Origin: Bos javanicus
Lineage: Eukaryota; Chordata; Mammalia; Artiodactyla; Bovidae
Length of the DNA stretch: 64,000 bases
Direction of reading: 5' to 3'
NCBI RefSeq assembly: GCF_032452875.1
Contig: NC_083871.1
Coordinates: 2,951,692-3,015,691, forward strand
In this document: positions 33,078 through 44,170 of the stretch, piece after piece
How positions within the stretch are numbered: position 1 is the first letter of the stretch
Layout: each line of letters begins with the position of its first letter
The notes under the pieces: generated by a model
Told to the model about the DNA's origin: nothing
Seen by the model: the letters and a program-made list of their open reading frames with translations, nothing else
Database searches by the model: none
Program-made: the position numbers and the translations under genes

Positions 33078-36000
33078 AATTGGAGGCTAATTACTTTACA
33101 ATATTGTGGTGACTTTTGCCATACACTGATTTGAATCAGCCATGGGTGTACATGTGTCCCCCAGTCCTGAATTCCCCTCCCACCTCCTTCCCCAGTCTAT
33201 CCCTCTGGGTTGTTCCAGTGCACCAGCTTTGAGTGCCATTTCATGCATCAAATTTGGACTGGTCATCTATTTCACATATGGTAATATACATGGTTAAATC
33301 AAATCTCAAATCATCCTGCCCTCACCTTCTCCCACAGAGTCCAAAGGTCTGTTCTTTATATCTGTGTCTCTTTTGCTGTATTGAATATAGGGTCATTATT
33401 ACCATACTTCTAAATTTCATGTATATGCATTAATATACTGTATCGGTGTTTTTCTTTCTGACTTGCTTCACTTTGTATAATAGGCTCCAGTTTCATTCAC
33501 CTCATTAGAATTGACTCAAATGTGTTCTTTTTAATAGTCGCATAATATTCCATTGTGTATATGTACCACAGCTTTCTTATCCATTCATCTGCCGATGGGC
33601 ATCTAGGTTGCTTCCATGTCCTAGCTATTGTAAACAGTGTTGTGATGAACATTGGGGTACACGTGTCTCTTTCAATTCTGGTTTCCTTGTTGTAAATGCC
33701 CAGCCGTGGAATTGCTGAGTCATATGGCAGTTGTTTCCAGTTGTTTAAGGAATCTCTACACTGTTCTCCATAGTGGCTGTATTAGTTTGCATTCCCATCA
33801 ACAGTGTAAGATGGTTCCCTTCTATCCACACCATCTCCAGCATTTATTGTTAGTAGAGTTTTTGATAGCAGCCATTCTGATGAACATGAGATGGTACCTC
33901 ATTGTGGTTTTGATTTACATTTCTCTGATAATGAGCGGTGAACAGCTTTTCATGTATTTCTTAGCTATCTGTATGACTTCTTTGCAGAAGTGTCTGCTTA
34001 GGTCTTTGGCCAGTTTTTGATTGGGTCATTCATTTTTCTGGTATTGAGCTGCATGAACTGCTTGCATATTTTTTAGATTAATTCTTTGTCAGTTGCTTAA
34101 TTTGCTATTATTTCTCCCATTCTGAAGGGTGTCTTTTCACCTTAAACTTTCCTTCATGGTTCAAAAGTTTTTAAATTTAATTAGGTCATATTTACTTATT
34201 TTTGCTTTTACTCTGGGAGATGGGTCATGGAGGATCTTGCTGTTATTTATGTCAGAGAATGTTCTATGTTTTTCTCACAGAGTTTTATAGTTTATGGTCT
34301 TACATTTAGATCTTTAATCCATTTTGAGTTTATTTTTGTTTATGGTGTTAGAAAGTGTTCTAGTTTCATTCTTTTACACATGGTTGAGCAGTTTTCCCAG
34401 CACCACTTGTAAAGACATTGTCTTTTCTCCATTGTATATTTTTGCCACATTTGTCAAGGATAAGGTGTCCATAGGTCCATGGATTCATCTCTGGGCTTTC
34501 TTTTTTTTTTCCCATTGATCTATATTTCTGTCTTTGCACTATACTGTCTTGACGACTGTAGCTTTGTAGTATAGTCTGAAATCAGGCAGGTTGATTTCTC
34601 CAGTACCATTCTTCTTTCTCAAGATTACTTTGGCTTTTTGAGGTTTTTTGTATTTCCATACAAGTTGTGAAATTATTTGTTCTAGTTCTGTGAAAAATAC
34701 CATTGGTAGCTTGATAGGGATTGCATTGCATCTATAGATTGCTTTGGGTTTTTGCTATATTGATTCTTCCAATCCATGAACATGGTATATTTCTCTCTAT
34801 TTGCATCATCTTTGATTTCTTTGATCAGTGTTTTTAATGTTTTCTATATATATGTCTTTTGTTTCTTTAGGTAAATTTATTCCTAGGTATTTTATTATTT
34901 TCGTTGTAATGGTGAGTGGGATTGTTTCCTTAATTTCTCTTTCTGTTTTCTCATTGTTTGTGTATAGGAATGCAAGGGATTTCTGTTTCTTAATTTTATA
35001 TCCTGCAACCTTGCTACATTCATTTATTAGCTCTAGTAATTTGCTGACACTCTCTTTAGGGTTTTCTATGTAGAGGATCATGTCATCTGCAAACACTGAG
35101 AGTTTTACTACTTTTTCAATCTGGATTTCTTTTATTTCTTTTTCTTCTCTGATTGTTGTGGCTAAAATTTCCAAAAGTATGTTGTTGAATAATAGTGGTG
35201 AGAGTGGGCACCCTTTGTATTATTTATGACTTTAGAGAAAATGCTTTCAATTTTTTGCCATTGAGGATAAGGTTTGCTATGGGTTTATCATATATGGCTT
35301 TTTTTATGTCGAGGTATGTTCCTTCTATGCCTGCTTTCTGGAGAGTTTTATCATAAATGGGTGTTAAATTTTGTCAAAGGCTTTCTCTGAATCTATTGAG
35401 ATAATCATATGGTTTTTAACCTTTCAATTTTTTAATGTGGGGTATCACATTGACTGACTTGCAAATATTGAAGAATCCTTGCATCCCTGGGATAAACCCC
35501 AACTGGTCATGATGCATGATCTTTTTAATATGTTGTTGGATTCTGTTTGCTAGAATTTCATTAAGAATTTTTACATCTATGTTCATCAATGATATTGGCC
35601 TTAGTTTTCTTTTATTGTGGCATCTTTGTCTGGTTTGGTATTAATGATAATGACCTCATAGAATGAGTTTGGAAGTTTACCTTCCTCTGCAATTTTCTGG
35701 AAGAGTTAGAGCAGGATGGGTGTTAGTTCTTCTCCAAACTTTTGGTAGAATTCAACTGTGAAGCCATCTGGTCCTGGGATTTGATTTGTTGGAAGATTTT
35801 TTAATTTCAGTTTCAATTTCCATGTGTGTGATGGGTCTGTTAAGATTTTCCCTTTCTTCCTGGTTCAATTTTGGAAGGTTACATTTTTCTAAGAATTCTT
35901 TCATTTCTTCCAAGTTGTCCCTTTTTTTTGGCATATAGTTGCTGATAGTAGTCTCTTATGATCCTTTGTATTTCTGTGTTGTCTGTTGTGATTTCTCCAT

Positions 36001-36655
36001 TTTATTTATAATTTTGTTGATTTGGTTCTTTTCCCTTTTTTTTTCTGATGAGTCTGGCTAATGGTTTGTCTATTTTATTTATCTTCTCAAAGAACCAGCT
36101 TTTAGTTTTGTTGATTTTTTGCTATGGTCTACTTTGTTTCTTTTTCATTGACTTCTATTCTGATTTTTATGATTTCTTTTCTTCTACTAACTTTGGGTTT
36201 CTTCATTTCTTCTTTTTCTAGTTGCTTTAGCTGTAAAGTTAGGCTATTTATTTGATGTTTTTCTTATTTCTTGAGGTAAGCTTGTATTGCTATGAACCTT
36301 CCTCTTAGCACCGCTTTTACTGAATCCCATAGGTTTTGGGTTGTTGTGTTTTCATTTCACTTGTTTCTATGCATATTTTGATTTCCTTTTTGATTTCTTC
36401 CATGATCTGTTGTTATTCAGAAGCATGTTTTTTAGCCTCCATATGTTTGTATTTTTAATAGTTTTCTTTCCAGTAGTTGACATCTTATCTTACCACACTG
36501 TGACCAGAAAAGATGTTTGAAATTATTTCTTTTTGTGTGTGTGTGTGTGTGTGTGTGTTTAATTTACCAAGGCTAGTTTTATGGCCTAGGATGTGCTCTA
36601 TCCTGGAGAATGTTCCACGTGCACTTGAGAAAAGTTAATATTCATTGTTATGGTG
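33076..36655 (-). mobile_element. L1 (L1-BT type) 3' UTR and ORF2
   Basis: L1 ORF2 has an endonuclease domain, a reverse transcriptase and a Cys-rich C-terminus. Reading in reverse, the 3' UTR runs from 33076 (GGAGGCTAATTACTTTACAA), then the ORF2 C-terminal half, then the reverse transcriptase, back into the endonuclease. A (GT)n tract lies at about 36535-36559. A solo LTR interrupts it at 36656; the L1 resumes at 37175. Confidence 0.92.
34806..35174 (-). pseudogene. L1 ORF2 fragment with catalytic FADD
   Basis: This 122-codon frame is the longest clean piece of ORF2 in the copy. It contains VFADDMILYIENPKES, the metal-binding site of the reverse transcriptase, then 'INECSKVAGYKI', as in active L1s. 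Frameshifts and stops on either side separate it from 35752-35934, another ORF2 piece. Confidence 0.88.
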
Positions 36656-37174
36656 TGTGAGTCAATTCCTAAGCAGGTTGGTAAGAAGTCCCAGGGTCCC
36701 CAAAAAGAGAAGGGTATGGGGCTCTTGAGGAGGAGACAGGGTCTGGAATTCTCAAGGAGGAGGAAAGAATAAACTTTTTTTTCCCCTCTACATTCCTTAG
36801 GATTATATAACAATAATGTATCCTGCTTGAGGACAGTTTCTGCAAAAAACCTTCTGGCTAATCCTGTTATCTTAAAATGTAAATTATGGGAGTGGGTCTA
36901 GTAAGGTCTTTACAACCTCCAGACATTCTTTTGATTCACTGTAATAACTAATTAAAGGTATACAACTCCATTGCTAACACTAATGAGGGGGCACTCTTTC
37001 TGCCCTCTTCTGATGTCTATGTCAGAAGCTTTCTGTATGTCTTTTATACTTTGATAAACCTTTATTACACAAAAGCTCTGAGTGATCAAGCCTCATCTCT
37101 GGTCCCAGATTGAATTCTTCTCCTTCGGAGGCCAAGAATCCCAGCCTATTTTGTGGTTCAGCAACAGCATTTCA
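36656..37174 (+). mobile_element. solo LTR inside L1
   Basis: Begins TGTGAGTC and ends GCATTTCA, about 519 bp. Flanks ATGGTG (36650-36655) and ATGGGA (37175-37180) share a 4-bp ATGG TSD, typical of class I ERVs. It contains CTTCTGATGTCTATGTCAGAAGC, an AAACCTTTATTACACAAAAGCTC polyadenylation-like part and GAGTGATCAAGCCT, all shared in order with the 48206-48484 LTR. It interrupts L1 endonuclease coding sequence. Confidence 0.82.
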
Positions 37175-37636
37175 ATGGGATGAAACGTCCTATAGATATC
37201 AATTAGGTCTAACTTGTTCATTGCATCATTTAAATCTTGTGTTTCCTTGCTAATTTTCTGTTTGGTTGATGTATCCATAGGTTTGAGTTGGGTATTAAAG
37301 TCTCCCACTGTTATTGTGTTACTGCTAATTTCCTGTTTTATACTTGTTAACATTTGCCTTACTTATTGAAGTGCTCCTATGTTGGGTGCATATATATTTA
37401 TAATTGTTGTATCTTCTTGGATTGATCCTTTGATCATTATGTAGTGTTCTTCTTTGTCTCTTTTCACAGTCTTTATTTCAAAGTCTATTTTATCTGAGTA
37501 TGAGTATTGCTACTCCTGCTTTCTTTTGGTCTCCATTTGCATGAAATATCTTTTTCCAGGCCTTCACTTTCAGTTGGTATATGTCCCTTGGTTTGAAGTG
37601 GGTCTCTTTTAGAGACCCAAATACATAGGGGTCTTT
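37175..37636 (-). mobile_element. L1 endonuclease part beyond solo LTR
   Basis: The reverse complement encodes an 'ITVGDFNT' stretch, the endonuclease catalytic segment, and 'LDLIDIYRTFHP'. The copy is truncated at about 37636, within the endonuclease, so ORF1 and the 5' UTR were never inserted or are lost. Confidence 0.88.
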
Positions 37637-37904
37637 AAATAAATTTGTTTTCATCTACAACTAGCTGGAAAGCTCCCAGAGTACAACCCATATCTCAGTC
37701 ACCGCTGTGGCCTCAGTTTGAGTGGTGTGTCTCCAAACAGTAAATGTTTCCATATATTTGTTAAGTGACTGAATGAATGTCTGATAAACATTTTAGAGAA
37801 CATTTACCATGTTAAACACCTTGTTCAATAACAAGATGCAAGCCATCTACTGGGTTTGTTTGAAAGTGATACCACCTTAGTGATGAGTTACCTTAATCTC
37901 AGTT
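37637..37904 (-). other. unassigned, possible L2/MIR relict
   Basis: An AAACAGTAAATGTTTCC...TTGTTAAGTGACTGAATGAATG stretch recalls the 3' end of L2 or MIR family elements, but similarity is weak. Confidence 0.3.
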
Positions 37905-38098
37905 GGCTTGTTTAATCTCTGAGTCACGTCTGACTCTCGTGACCCCATTACAGACTTCTCTGTCCATAGAATTTCCCAGGCAAGAATGTGGGAGTGGGTT
38001 TCCATTTCTTTCTCCAGGGGATCTTTCCAACAGAGGGATCAAACCTGGATTTCCCATATTGCGGGCAAACTCAATACCAGCTGAGCCACCTATATACC
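37905..38098 (-). mobile_element. Bov-tA SINE
   Basis: A reverse copy from GGCTTGTTTAATCTCTGAGTC to ACCAGCTGAGCCACCTATAT. A 266-codon plus frame (37903-38703) starts here and runs through three other repeats; it is not a gene. Confidence 0.85.
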
Positions 38099-38345
38099 CA
38101 AAGCTTATTCATCTAACAACTAGAAGTGCAGCTTTTGTCCAGCATGGTTTCATATCCCCCAGCTCCCAGCCCCTGGTAATCACTATTATACCCTTCAGTT
38201 CAAGAGTTCAGCTTTTTTACCTTCCACATACAAGTGACATCATAAATTATTCACCTTTCTCTGACATTTCACTTACAATAATACCCTCAAGTTTCATCCA
38301 TGTTCTTTCAAATGGCAGAGTTTCATTCTTTTCATGGTTGAATAA
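38099..38345 (-). mobile_element. old L1 (L1M-type) 3' end
   Basis: CCCAGCCCCTGGTAATCAC, TTCCACATACAAGTGACATCA, CATCCATGTTCTTTCAAATGG and TTGAATAACATTCTATTAT are in the order of an old L1 3' UTR read in reverse. Confidence 0.75.
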
Positions 38346-38350
38346 CATTC

Positions 38351-38393
<43 letters not shown>

Positions 38394-38485
38394 TATACAC
38401 ACACACACACACAAATATATAGGCTATTATATATTCTATTATATAAATATAAGTTTATATAAGATAGTACACATTCTATTATATA
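38346..38485. repeat. (TA)n/(CA)n microsatellite and AT-rich sequence
   Basis: About 20 TA units, then CATA and CA units to 38414, then ATATAA-rich sequence to the start of a BovB. Confidence 0.9.
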
Positions 38486-39141
38486 TCAGTTCAGTTCAGT
38501 TCAGTTCAGTCGCTCAGTCATGTCCGACTCTTTGCGATCCCATGAATCGCAGCACGCCAGGCCTCCCTGTCCATCACCAACTCCCGAAGTTCACTCAGAC
38601 TCACATCCATCGAGTTGGTGATGTCATCCAGCCATCTCATCCTCTGTCGTCCCCTTCTCTTCCTGCCCCCAATCCCTCCCAGCATCAGAGTCTTTTCCAA
38701 TAAGTCAACTCTTTGCATGAGGTGGACAAAGTACTGGAGTTTCAGCCCTAGCATCATTCCTCCCAAAGAAATCCCAGGGCTGATTTCCTTTAGAATGGAC
38801 TGGTTGGATCTCCTCACAGTCCAAGGGACTCTCAAGAGTCTTCTCTAACACCACAGTTCAAAAGCATCAATTCTTTGGCGCTCAGCTTTCTTCACAGGCC
38901 AACTCTCACATCCATAAATGACCACTGGAAAAACCATAGCCTTGACTAGACGGACCTTTGTTGGCAAAGTAATGTCTCTACTTTTCAATATGATATCTAG
39001 GTAGGTCATAACTTTTCTTTCAAGGAGTAAATGTCTTTTAATTTAATGGCTATAGTCACAATCTGCAGTGATTTTGGAGCCCCCAAAAATATAGTCTGAC
39101 ACTGTTTCCACTGTTCCCCCATCTATTTCCCATGAAGTGAT
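38486..39141 (-). mobile_element. BovB LINE 3' end
   Basis: Five TCAGT units (the tail complement) lead into the 3' UTR and C-terminal coding part; the minus frame 38518-38835 reads 105 codons of BovB C-terminus ('PWTVRRSNQS', 'RMRWLDDITNSMD'). It ends at CATGAAGTGATGG, where sequence like an L1-BT 5' UTR begins. Confidence 0.92.
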
Positions 39142-41836
39142 GGATAGAACCAGGCAAAACTCAATAGGATGAAGGAACGAAGGGGAAATACTGGAGTGTT
39201 AGTAGAACTGGACCTGCCCTTGGCAGGTGAGGGAACTGAAGCAGGGGTACAATCCCCACATTGAAGCAATTGTCTGAGTCAGAGGAGAAACATTTAATGC
39301 TGAGAGTGAAACAGCTGATCCATGGCAGTCAAAATGGAATGAGAATCAAACAGTCCTTGCTGCAGTCATACAAGCCACAGACAGGGATACAGGTCCCCTG
39401 GAAGCTGCAGTGGCTGGGAGTTGGAGTTTAAGGATTATGGAGCAATTCTAAGGTGAGTGCTGCTGATGACTATGGAGAGATGGATCGAGGGGATGTGAGG
39501 GAGCAGATTGTAGAGGGAAATGCCTGTGGAGGAAAGCCAGGCAGCCATGGAAGTAAGACGACACTACTGAGTCACGGGTATGGGTGCAGCCATCACCATT
39601 GCCTCTCTTCCACACGCCAGCATCAGCAGCTGCCCATCTGTTGCTCCACACGCCAGCAACAGAGAGGCTGACCATCAAATGCTTTATGCACTGAGGTACA
39701 GAGTAGGACTCCGACCAGGTTGCTCCTCTAAGTGCCTGACACATCAACCTACAGAGGAAGACCCCAGCCAGGGGCCCCCTCTATGTTCCCGATGCACGGA
39801 ACAACAGAGGAGGACCCCAAGCAAGGGAGCACTCTAAGTGCTTGAATGGGCAGATCTATGAAAAAAGACTAGCCAAAGAAGTCTTATGATTGCCAGCTAC
39901 AAAGAGCTCAAAAAAACTCTGACAGGGCCATAACTCCTGCAGCAGAAACAGTCTTGTCCCTTCACACTTGGCGCCACCAGGGTACCTGCAAGTCAAGAAG
40001 CTGTGCCAACTTCATGCTCAACTCTCACTGGAGCAGAGCTGCCACAGGCAAAAAAAAAAAAAAAAAGTCTTGCGTCTATGTGTGCAGAGCCACTTTGGTC
40101 AAGTCCAACTCTTTGAGACCCTGTAGACTGTGGCCTGCCAGGCTTCTCTGTTTGGGGGATTCTCCAGGCAAAAATACTGGAGCTTCTTTGCCAATACTGG
40201 TTGTCATACCCTTCTAGAGCACTGTATTTCCTGCCGCCCTAGCCACCAACTCCTCTGAGTATATGGTGCTGTCAAAACCCCTATGGCACATGCAGCTGTA
40301 CTACCTCCACACCTGGCCCTCACAGGGGCAAATCCGAATCTTCCAGGCAGTGTCAGGATCAAACCCCAGTGGACGACCCATATTCAGAGGTGGAAATAAA
40401 ACCACAATTGAAACCCAGGGGTGGTGTGGCTAAGAAAGAAAATCCAAAACCTTCCCACTAGGTATAGAAGCTGCAGATTAAATGCACACAATCAACTAGG
40501 CAGACTGTGTGTATGGAATGTATGAAAGGACACTGAGAGTTCCCACAAAAGAAAACACACTAATTCTGATACCTGTGGACATTGGAGGCAAGAACACAGG
40601 AGTAGGACCAGATTAGAATTTGAGCAGCCCCCACAGCAGGTCGAGATCAGTATAGTTTGGAGGGAATCTTAGGAAGGTGAAGTGGACTGTGACTCTCAGA
40701 GAGGGAAAGGCTTCTGACAGTAGTGACTCAAGAAAAACATTTATTATTCTTATGTTTTGACTTGTTCTGTAGATTCTTTTGGATTTTTTTTCCCACCTCA
40801 ATTGTAGTTGTTGATTTTATTGGCACTATGAAATCTAATTAAGCTTTTGAGGTTTTTTTTGTTGTTTTTTTCCTCAGTCACATTTTTTATTGTTGTTATA
40901 AACCTCTGCCTCTATGTTGGGCTCTTGCAGTTCTGTGAAGTTTTCCTTTTTTTGTTTTTCTTTCTTCTTCCTTTTTTTTCCCTCTTTTTTACAATTTTAA
41001 TTTTTAAACCTATTATATCTTTTCTAGATTTATTTCTTTGTTTTCCTTTCCTACTGTTCTTCTCCCCTTGCAGTTAGTCTTTAGTGTATATAAATCTTCT
41101 TCATCCACCTCTATTTAACTTTGCATATCTATTCTTTCTTTCTTTTCTTTCTTTCCACTGTCTCAACATATTTTTTAGTTTTGTTTCATTGTTTTATTCT
41201 CCACTTGGCACCTTGCTTTAACTTTGTTTTCCAGTTTGTGCTTTAGTTTGTTCTTAACTGATAAATATCATTTTTTTTTTTAATTTCCTTTGTTTGCCAG
41301 ATCAATCTACTGTATTGTATTTTTCTTGGACTGTTTTCACTTTGTTATAGGTGCATATATGTATATTCAGTTATTTTAAGTATTATTTTCCTGATATTGT
41401 AACTGCCATTTGCCTGGGGTTCACCTTTGGTTTCTTGTATTTGGGTATTTGTTTTAATCTCAATGCCATAACAAACCACTCGTGGAATCTTCATTCCTGA
41501 CCAGAGATCAAGCTCTGAGCCTTTGGAGTGGAAGCACTGACTCCAAGACCCTAGACTATCAGAGAACTAACCCTAGGAAATATCAAATAGTAAAAACTCA
41601 CACAAAGGAAACCATTTGAATATAAGACCCAGCATCACCAACTACCAGTAGCACCCTGTGAAGGATGCTTCATCTAAACAACAAACAAAACAAAAATACA
41701 GACACAATTATCAGCAGACAGGATTACCACCTCAATCAGCCTCGCCCATCAGTGTAAAAAACAAACAAAGAAATATTAGCACAAATCTCACCCTATACAA
41801 AGTTTACCACTTTGTAACCACTTGACCAACCTTAGG
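39142..41836 (+). mobile_element. L1-BT-like 5' UTR
   Basis: By memory this matches the ruminant L1-BT 5' UTR: a moderately GC-rich part (39150-40640), then a T-rich part to about 41470, then A-rich leader before ORF1. An open frame at 40847-41077 is only the T-rich tract. The L1 5' UTR normally contains an internal promoter. The exact 5' end is uncertain because a BovB abuts it. Confidence 0.65.
40076..40215 (-). repeat. Bov-A-like module within the L1 5' UTR
   Basis: GTCTTGCGTCTATGTGTGCAGAGCCACTTTGGTCAAG, CCAACTCTTTGAGACCCTGTAGACTGTGG and GGGATTCTCCAGGCAAAAATACTGGAG follow a reversed Bov-A monomer, here flanked on both sides by L1 5' UTR sequence and preceded by a 17-base A run. I recall the same module in other L1-BT copies, which would make it an old acquisition of the family. 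Confidence 0.6.
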
Positions 41837-42754
41837 ATGGCAGAAACCAAAAGGAAGAAATAATTCAACTTTTAAGCTGGGGAAAGGTAAACCTCAAACA
41901 CACACAAAATATAATGCAAAGGCAGAGAAATAATAAACAGATGAAAGAACAAACTAGAAACACAGAAGTCCAAATAAATGAAGAGGGAATAGGCAATCTT
42001 CCTGAAAAAGAATTCAGAATAATGATAGTAAAGATGATCAAAAACGTTGAAAACAAAATGGAGAAAGTGCAAGAATCAATTAACAAATACCTAGAATAAT
42101 TAAAGAATAAACATACAAACAACACAATTACTGAAAGTAAAAATACTCTAGAAGAAATCAATAGCAGAATATCTTAAGCAGAAGAAAAAAATCAGTGAGC
42201 TGGAAAATAAAATGGTGGAAACAACTTTTAAAAAGCAGAATAAAGTAAAAAGAATGAAAAGAATTGAGGACAGTCTCAGAGACATCTGGGACAATATCAA
42301 ACACACCAACATTTGAATTATAGAGGTCCCAGAAGAAGAGGAGAAAAAGAAAGGTTATAAGAAAAATTTTTGAAAATTTCCCCAATATGGAAATGGAAAT
42401 AGTCAGTCTAGTCCAAGAGGCACAAAGAGTCCCATACAGGATAAACACAAGGAGAAACATGCCAAGATACATAATAATCAAACTAATACAGACTAAACAC
42501 AAAGAAAGAATATTAAAAGCAGCAAGGGAAAAGTAACATGTAACAAATCCCATATGTTTAATAGCTGATCTTCCAGCAGAAACTCTGCAGGCCAGAAGGG
42601 AATGGCAGGATATATTTAGAGTACTCAAGGGGAAAAAATCTACAATCAAGATTACTATATCCAGAAAGGACCTCATTCAAACTGATGGAGAAATAAAAAG
42701 CTTTTCAGACAAGCAAAAGATAAAAGAATTCAGTACCACCAAACCAGCTTTATA
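41837..42754 (+). pseudogene. L1 ORF1 remnant
   Basis: L1 ORF1 encodes an RNA-binding chaperone. Here a 'NLPEKEF' coil-leading segment (about 41990), an 'ENKMEKVQESIN' coiled-coil part, an 'ERILKAAREK' segment (about 42505) and the C-terminal 'AETLQARREW' and 'FSDKQKIKEF' segments are recognisable, with stops and shifts between them. It ends at a TAG at 42752-42754, before ORF2. The 172-codon antisense frame at 42158-42676 is its shadow. Confidence 0.82.
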
Positions 42755-42843
42755 GCATTTTAAAGGGACTTATATAGTCAGGAAATACAAGAGAAAAAAA
42801 AAATCTACAAAATCAATCCCAAGAAAATGACATAGGAGGACAT

Positions 42844-43117
42844 ATGTCAATAATTACTTTAAATGTAAGTGGATTAAATGCTCCAACCAAAAGACACAGA
42901 GTGGCTGAATGGATACAAAAACAAGACCCATACATATGTTGTCTACAAGAAACCCACTTCAGACCTAAAGACACAAGTAAACTGAAAGTGAGAGGATGGA
43001 AAAATATATTCCATGAAAATGGGGAGCAAAGAAAGCTGGAGTAGCAATCCTCATATCAAACAGAATAGACCTTAAAATAAATAATACTTCAGGAGATAAA
43101 GAAGGACACTCCATAAT
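42844..43117 (+). pseudogene. L1 ORF2 start, endonuclease N-terminus
   Basis: The frame begins MSIITLNVSGLNAPTKRHR and continues with the 'CCLQETH' catalytic-region motif of the endonuclease, open to 43044. The frame breaks before 43117, where an endogenous retrovirus is inserted. The reading continues at 48489. Confidence 0.9.
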
Positions 43118-43535
43118 TGAAAGGGTAACAGGCAAGAAGACCAGGGGGTCTCCAAGTGGAGAAATAGTCTGCAAGTGTCAGACATTTTTTATCTCTCCCT
43201 TAAGCAGCAGGAGGAAATAAACTACAAGTGACAGATTTTTTTTTTTCCTTCTCCACACAAAATTAAAAGGAGGTTTCTTTATGTATATGTTTTTCTTAAG
43301 CTATGTTAATGAAACTATGTATTTGTTTTGGAATTTTCCTTTCTTCGAAATGGCTCCCCCTAAGACTAACTTTTTTTTTCTTTTCTCAAACCTTGGGCTT
43401 ATAATAGCTCAACAAACCAGTATTCATATCAATTGTTTCATGGCTGGGGGATGACACATCTCCTACCATGCTATCTCAAAAATGCATACTATGGGAGAGG
43501 GGCCTGATGAAACTCCATCAGCCTTGAGGTATCTC
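43118..43535 (+). mobile_element. 5' LTR-related sequence
   Basis: 43470-43530 matches the start of the 3' LTR at 48206 (GCTATCTCAAAAATGCATAC and CATCAGCCTTGAGG). The 350 bp before it looks like LTR U3 sequence (GTCTGCAAGTGTCAGACATTTTT, T runs) but has no partner in the 3' LTR. The R and U5 equivalents are missing after about 43535. The two ends therefore differ structurally. Confidence 0.55.
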
Positions 43536-43882
43536 TCTTATCTGTGCATGAAGCAACTGATGAGCCCGGCTCTGCAGTTTCATGGTGCCTCATAATGAAT
43601 GAAGGCAGACCCCAAAAGGGGAGCCTTGTTGGGGGTTTATACCTACCTGCCAATGCCAAGGGACACCCAATGTCCCTGTGAGGGGAGTGGCCAGAGATGG
43701 GCAAAGCATGTGAACTGAACTTTCTTCTCATGGTCATCTTTTCCTGATATCTTTGACCATTTCATAATTCTATAGGGAATTAGAACTACTAACCTAATCT
43801 GTTGGGTCATAGACTTCCAAGGGACTTGTGATCCATGCAGTTACTGTGTACTTTTACTTAGACCTCAAGCATGATAGTCATA

Positions 43883-44158
43883 TGGAGAAGGCAATGGTAC
43901 CCTGCTCCAGTACTCTTGCCTAGAAATTTTCATGGACAGAGGGGCCTGGTAGGCTGCAATCCATGAGGTCGCTAAGAGTAGAACATGACTGAGTGACTTC
44001 ACTTTCACTTTTTACTTTCATGCATTGGAGAAGGAAATGGCAATCTACTCCGGTGTTCTTGCCTGGAGAATCCCAGGGACGGAGGAGCCTGGTAGGAGGC
44101 CATCTATGGGGTCGCACAGAGTCAGACACAACTGAAGCAACTTAGCAGCAGCAGCAGC
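43883..44158 (+). mobile_element. Bov-A2 SINE nested in the ERV
   Basis: Complete plus copy: GGAGAAGGCAATGG start, both monomers, linker, (AGC)n tail. A 12-bp TSD with one mismatch lies at 43871-43882 and 44159-44170 (ATG[A/G]TAGTCATA). It is younger than the ERV. Confidence 0.93.
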
Positions 44159-44170
44159 ATGGTAGTCATA

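Noticed and set aside
37903..38703. 266-codon plus-strand open frame, the longest in the window
   Set aside because: It runs antisense through a Bov-tA, an old L1 3' end, a TA/CA microsatellite (giving Tyr-Ile and His-Thr runs) and a BovB tail. No protein family is seen.
40847..41077. 76-codon Phe/Leu-rich plus frame
   Set aside because: Translation of the T-rich part of the L1 5' UTR.
42158..42676. 172-codon minus-strand open frame rich in Phe, Leu and Ile
   Set aside because: It is the antisense of the A-rich L1 ORF1 remnant; hydrophobicity comes from complementing A-rich codons.
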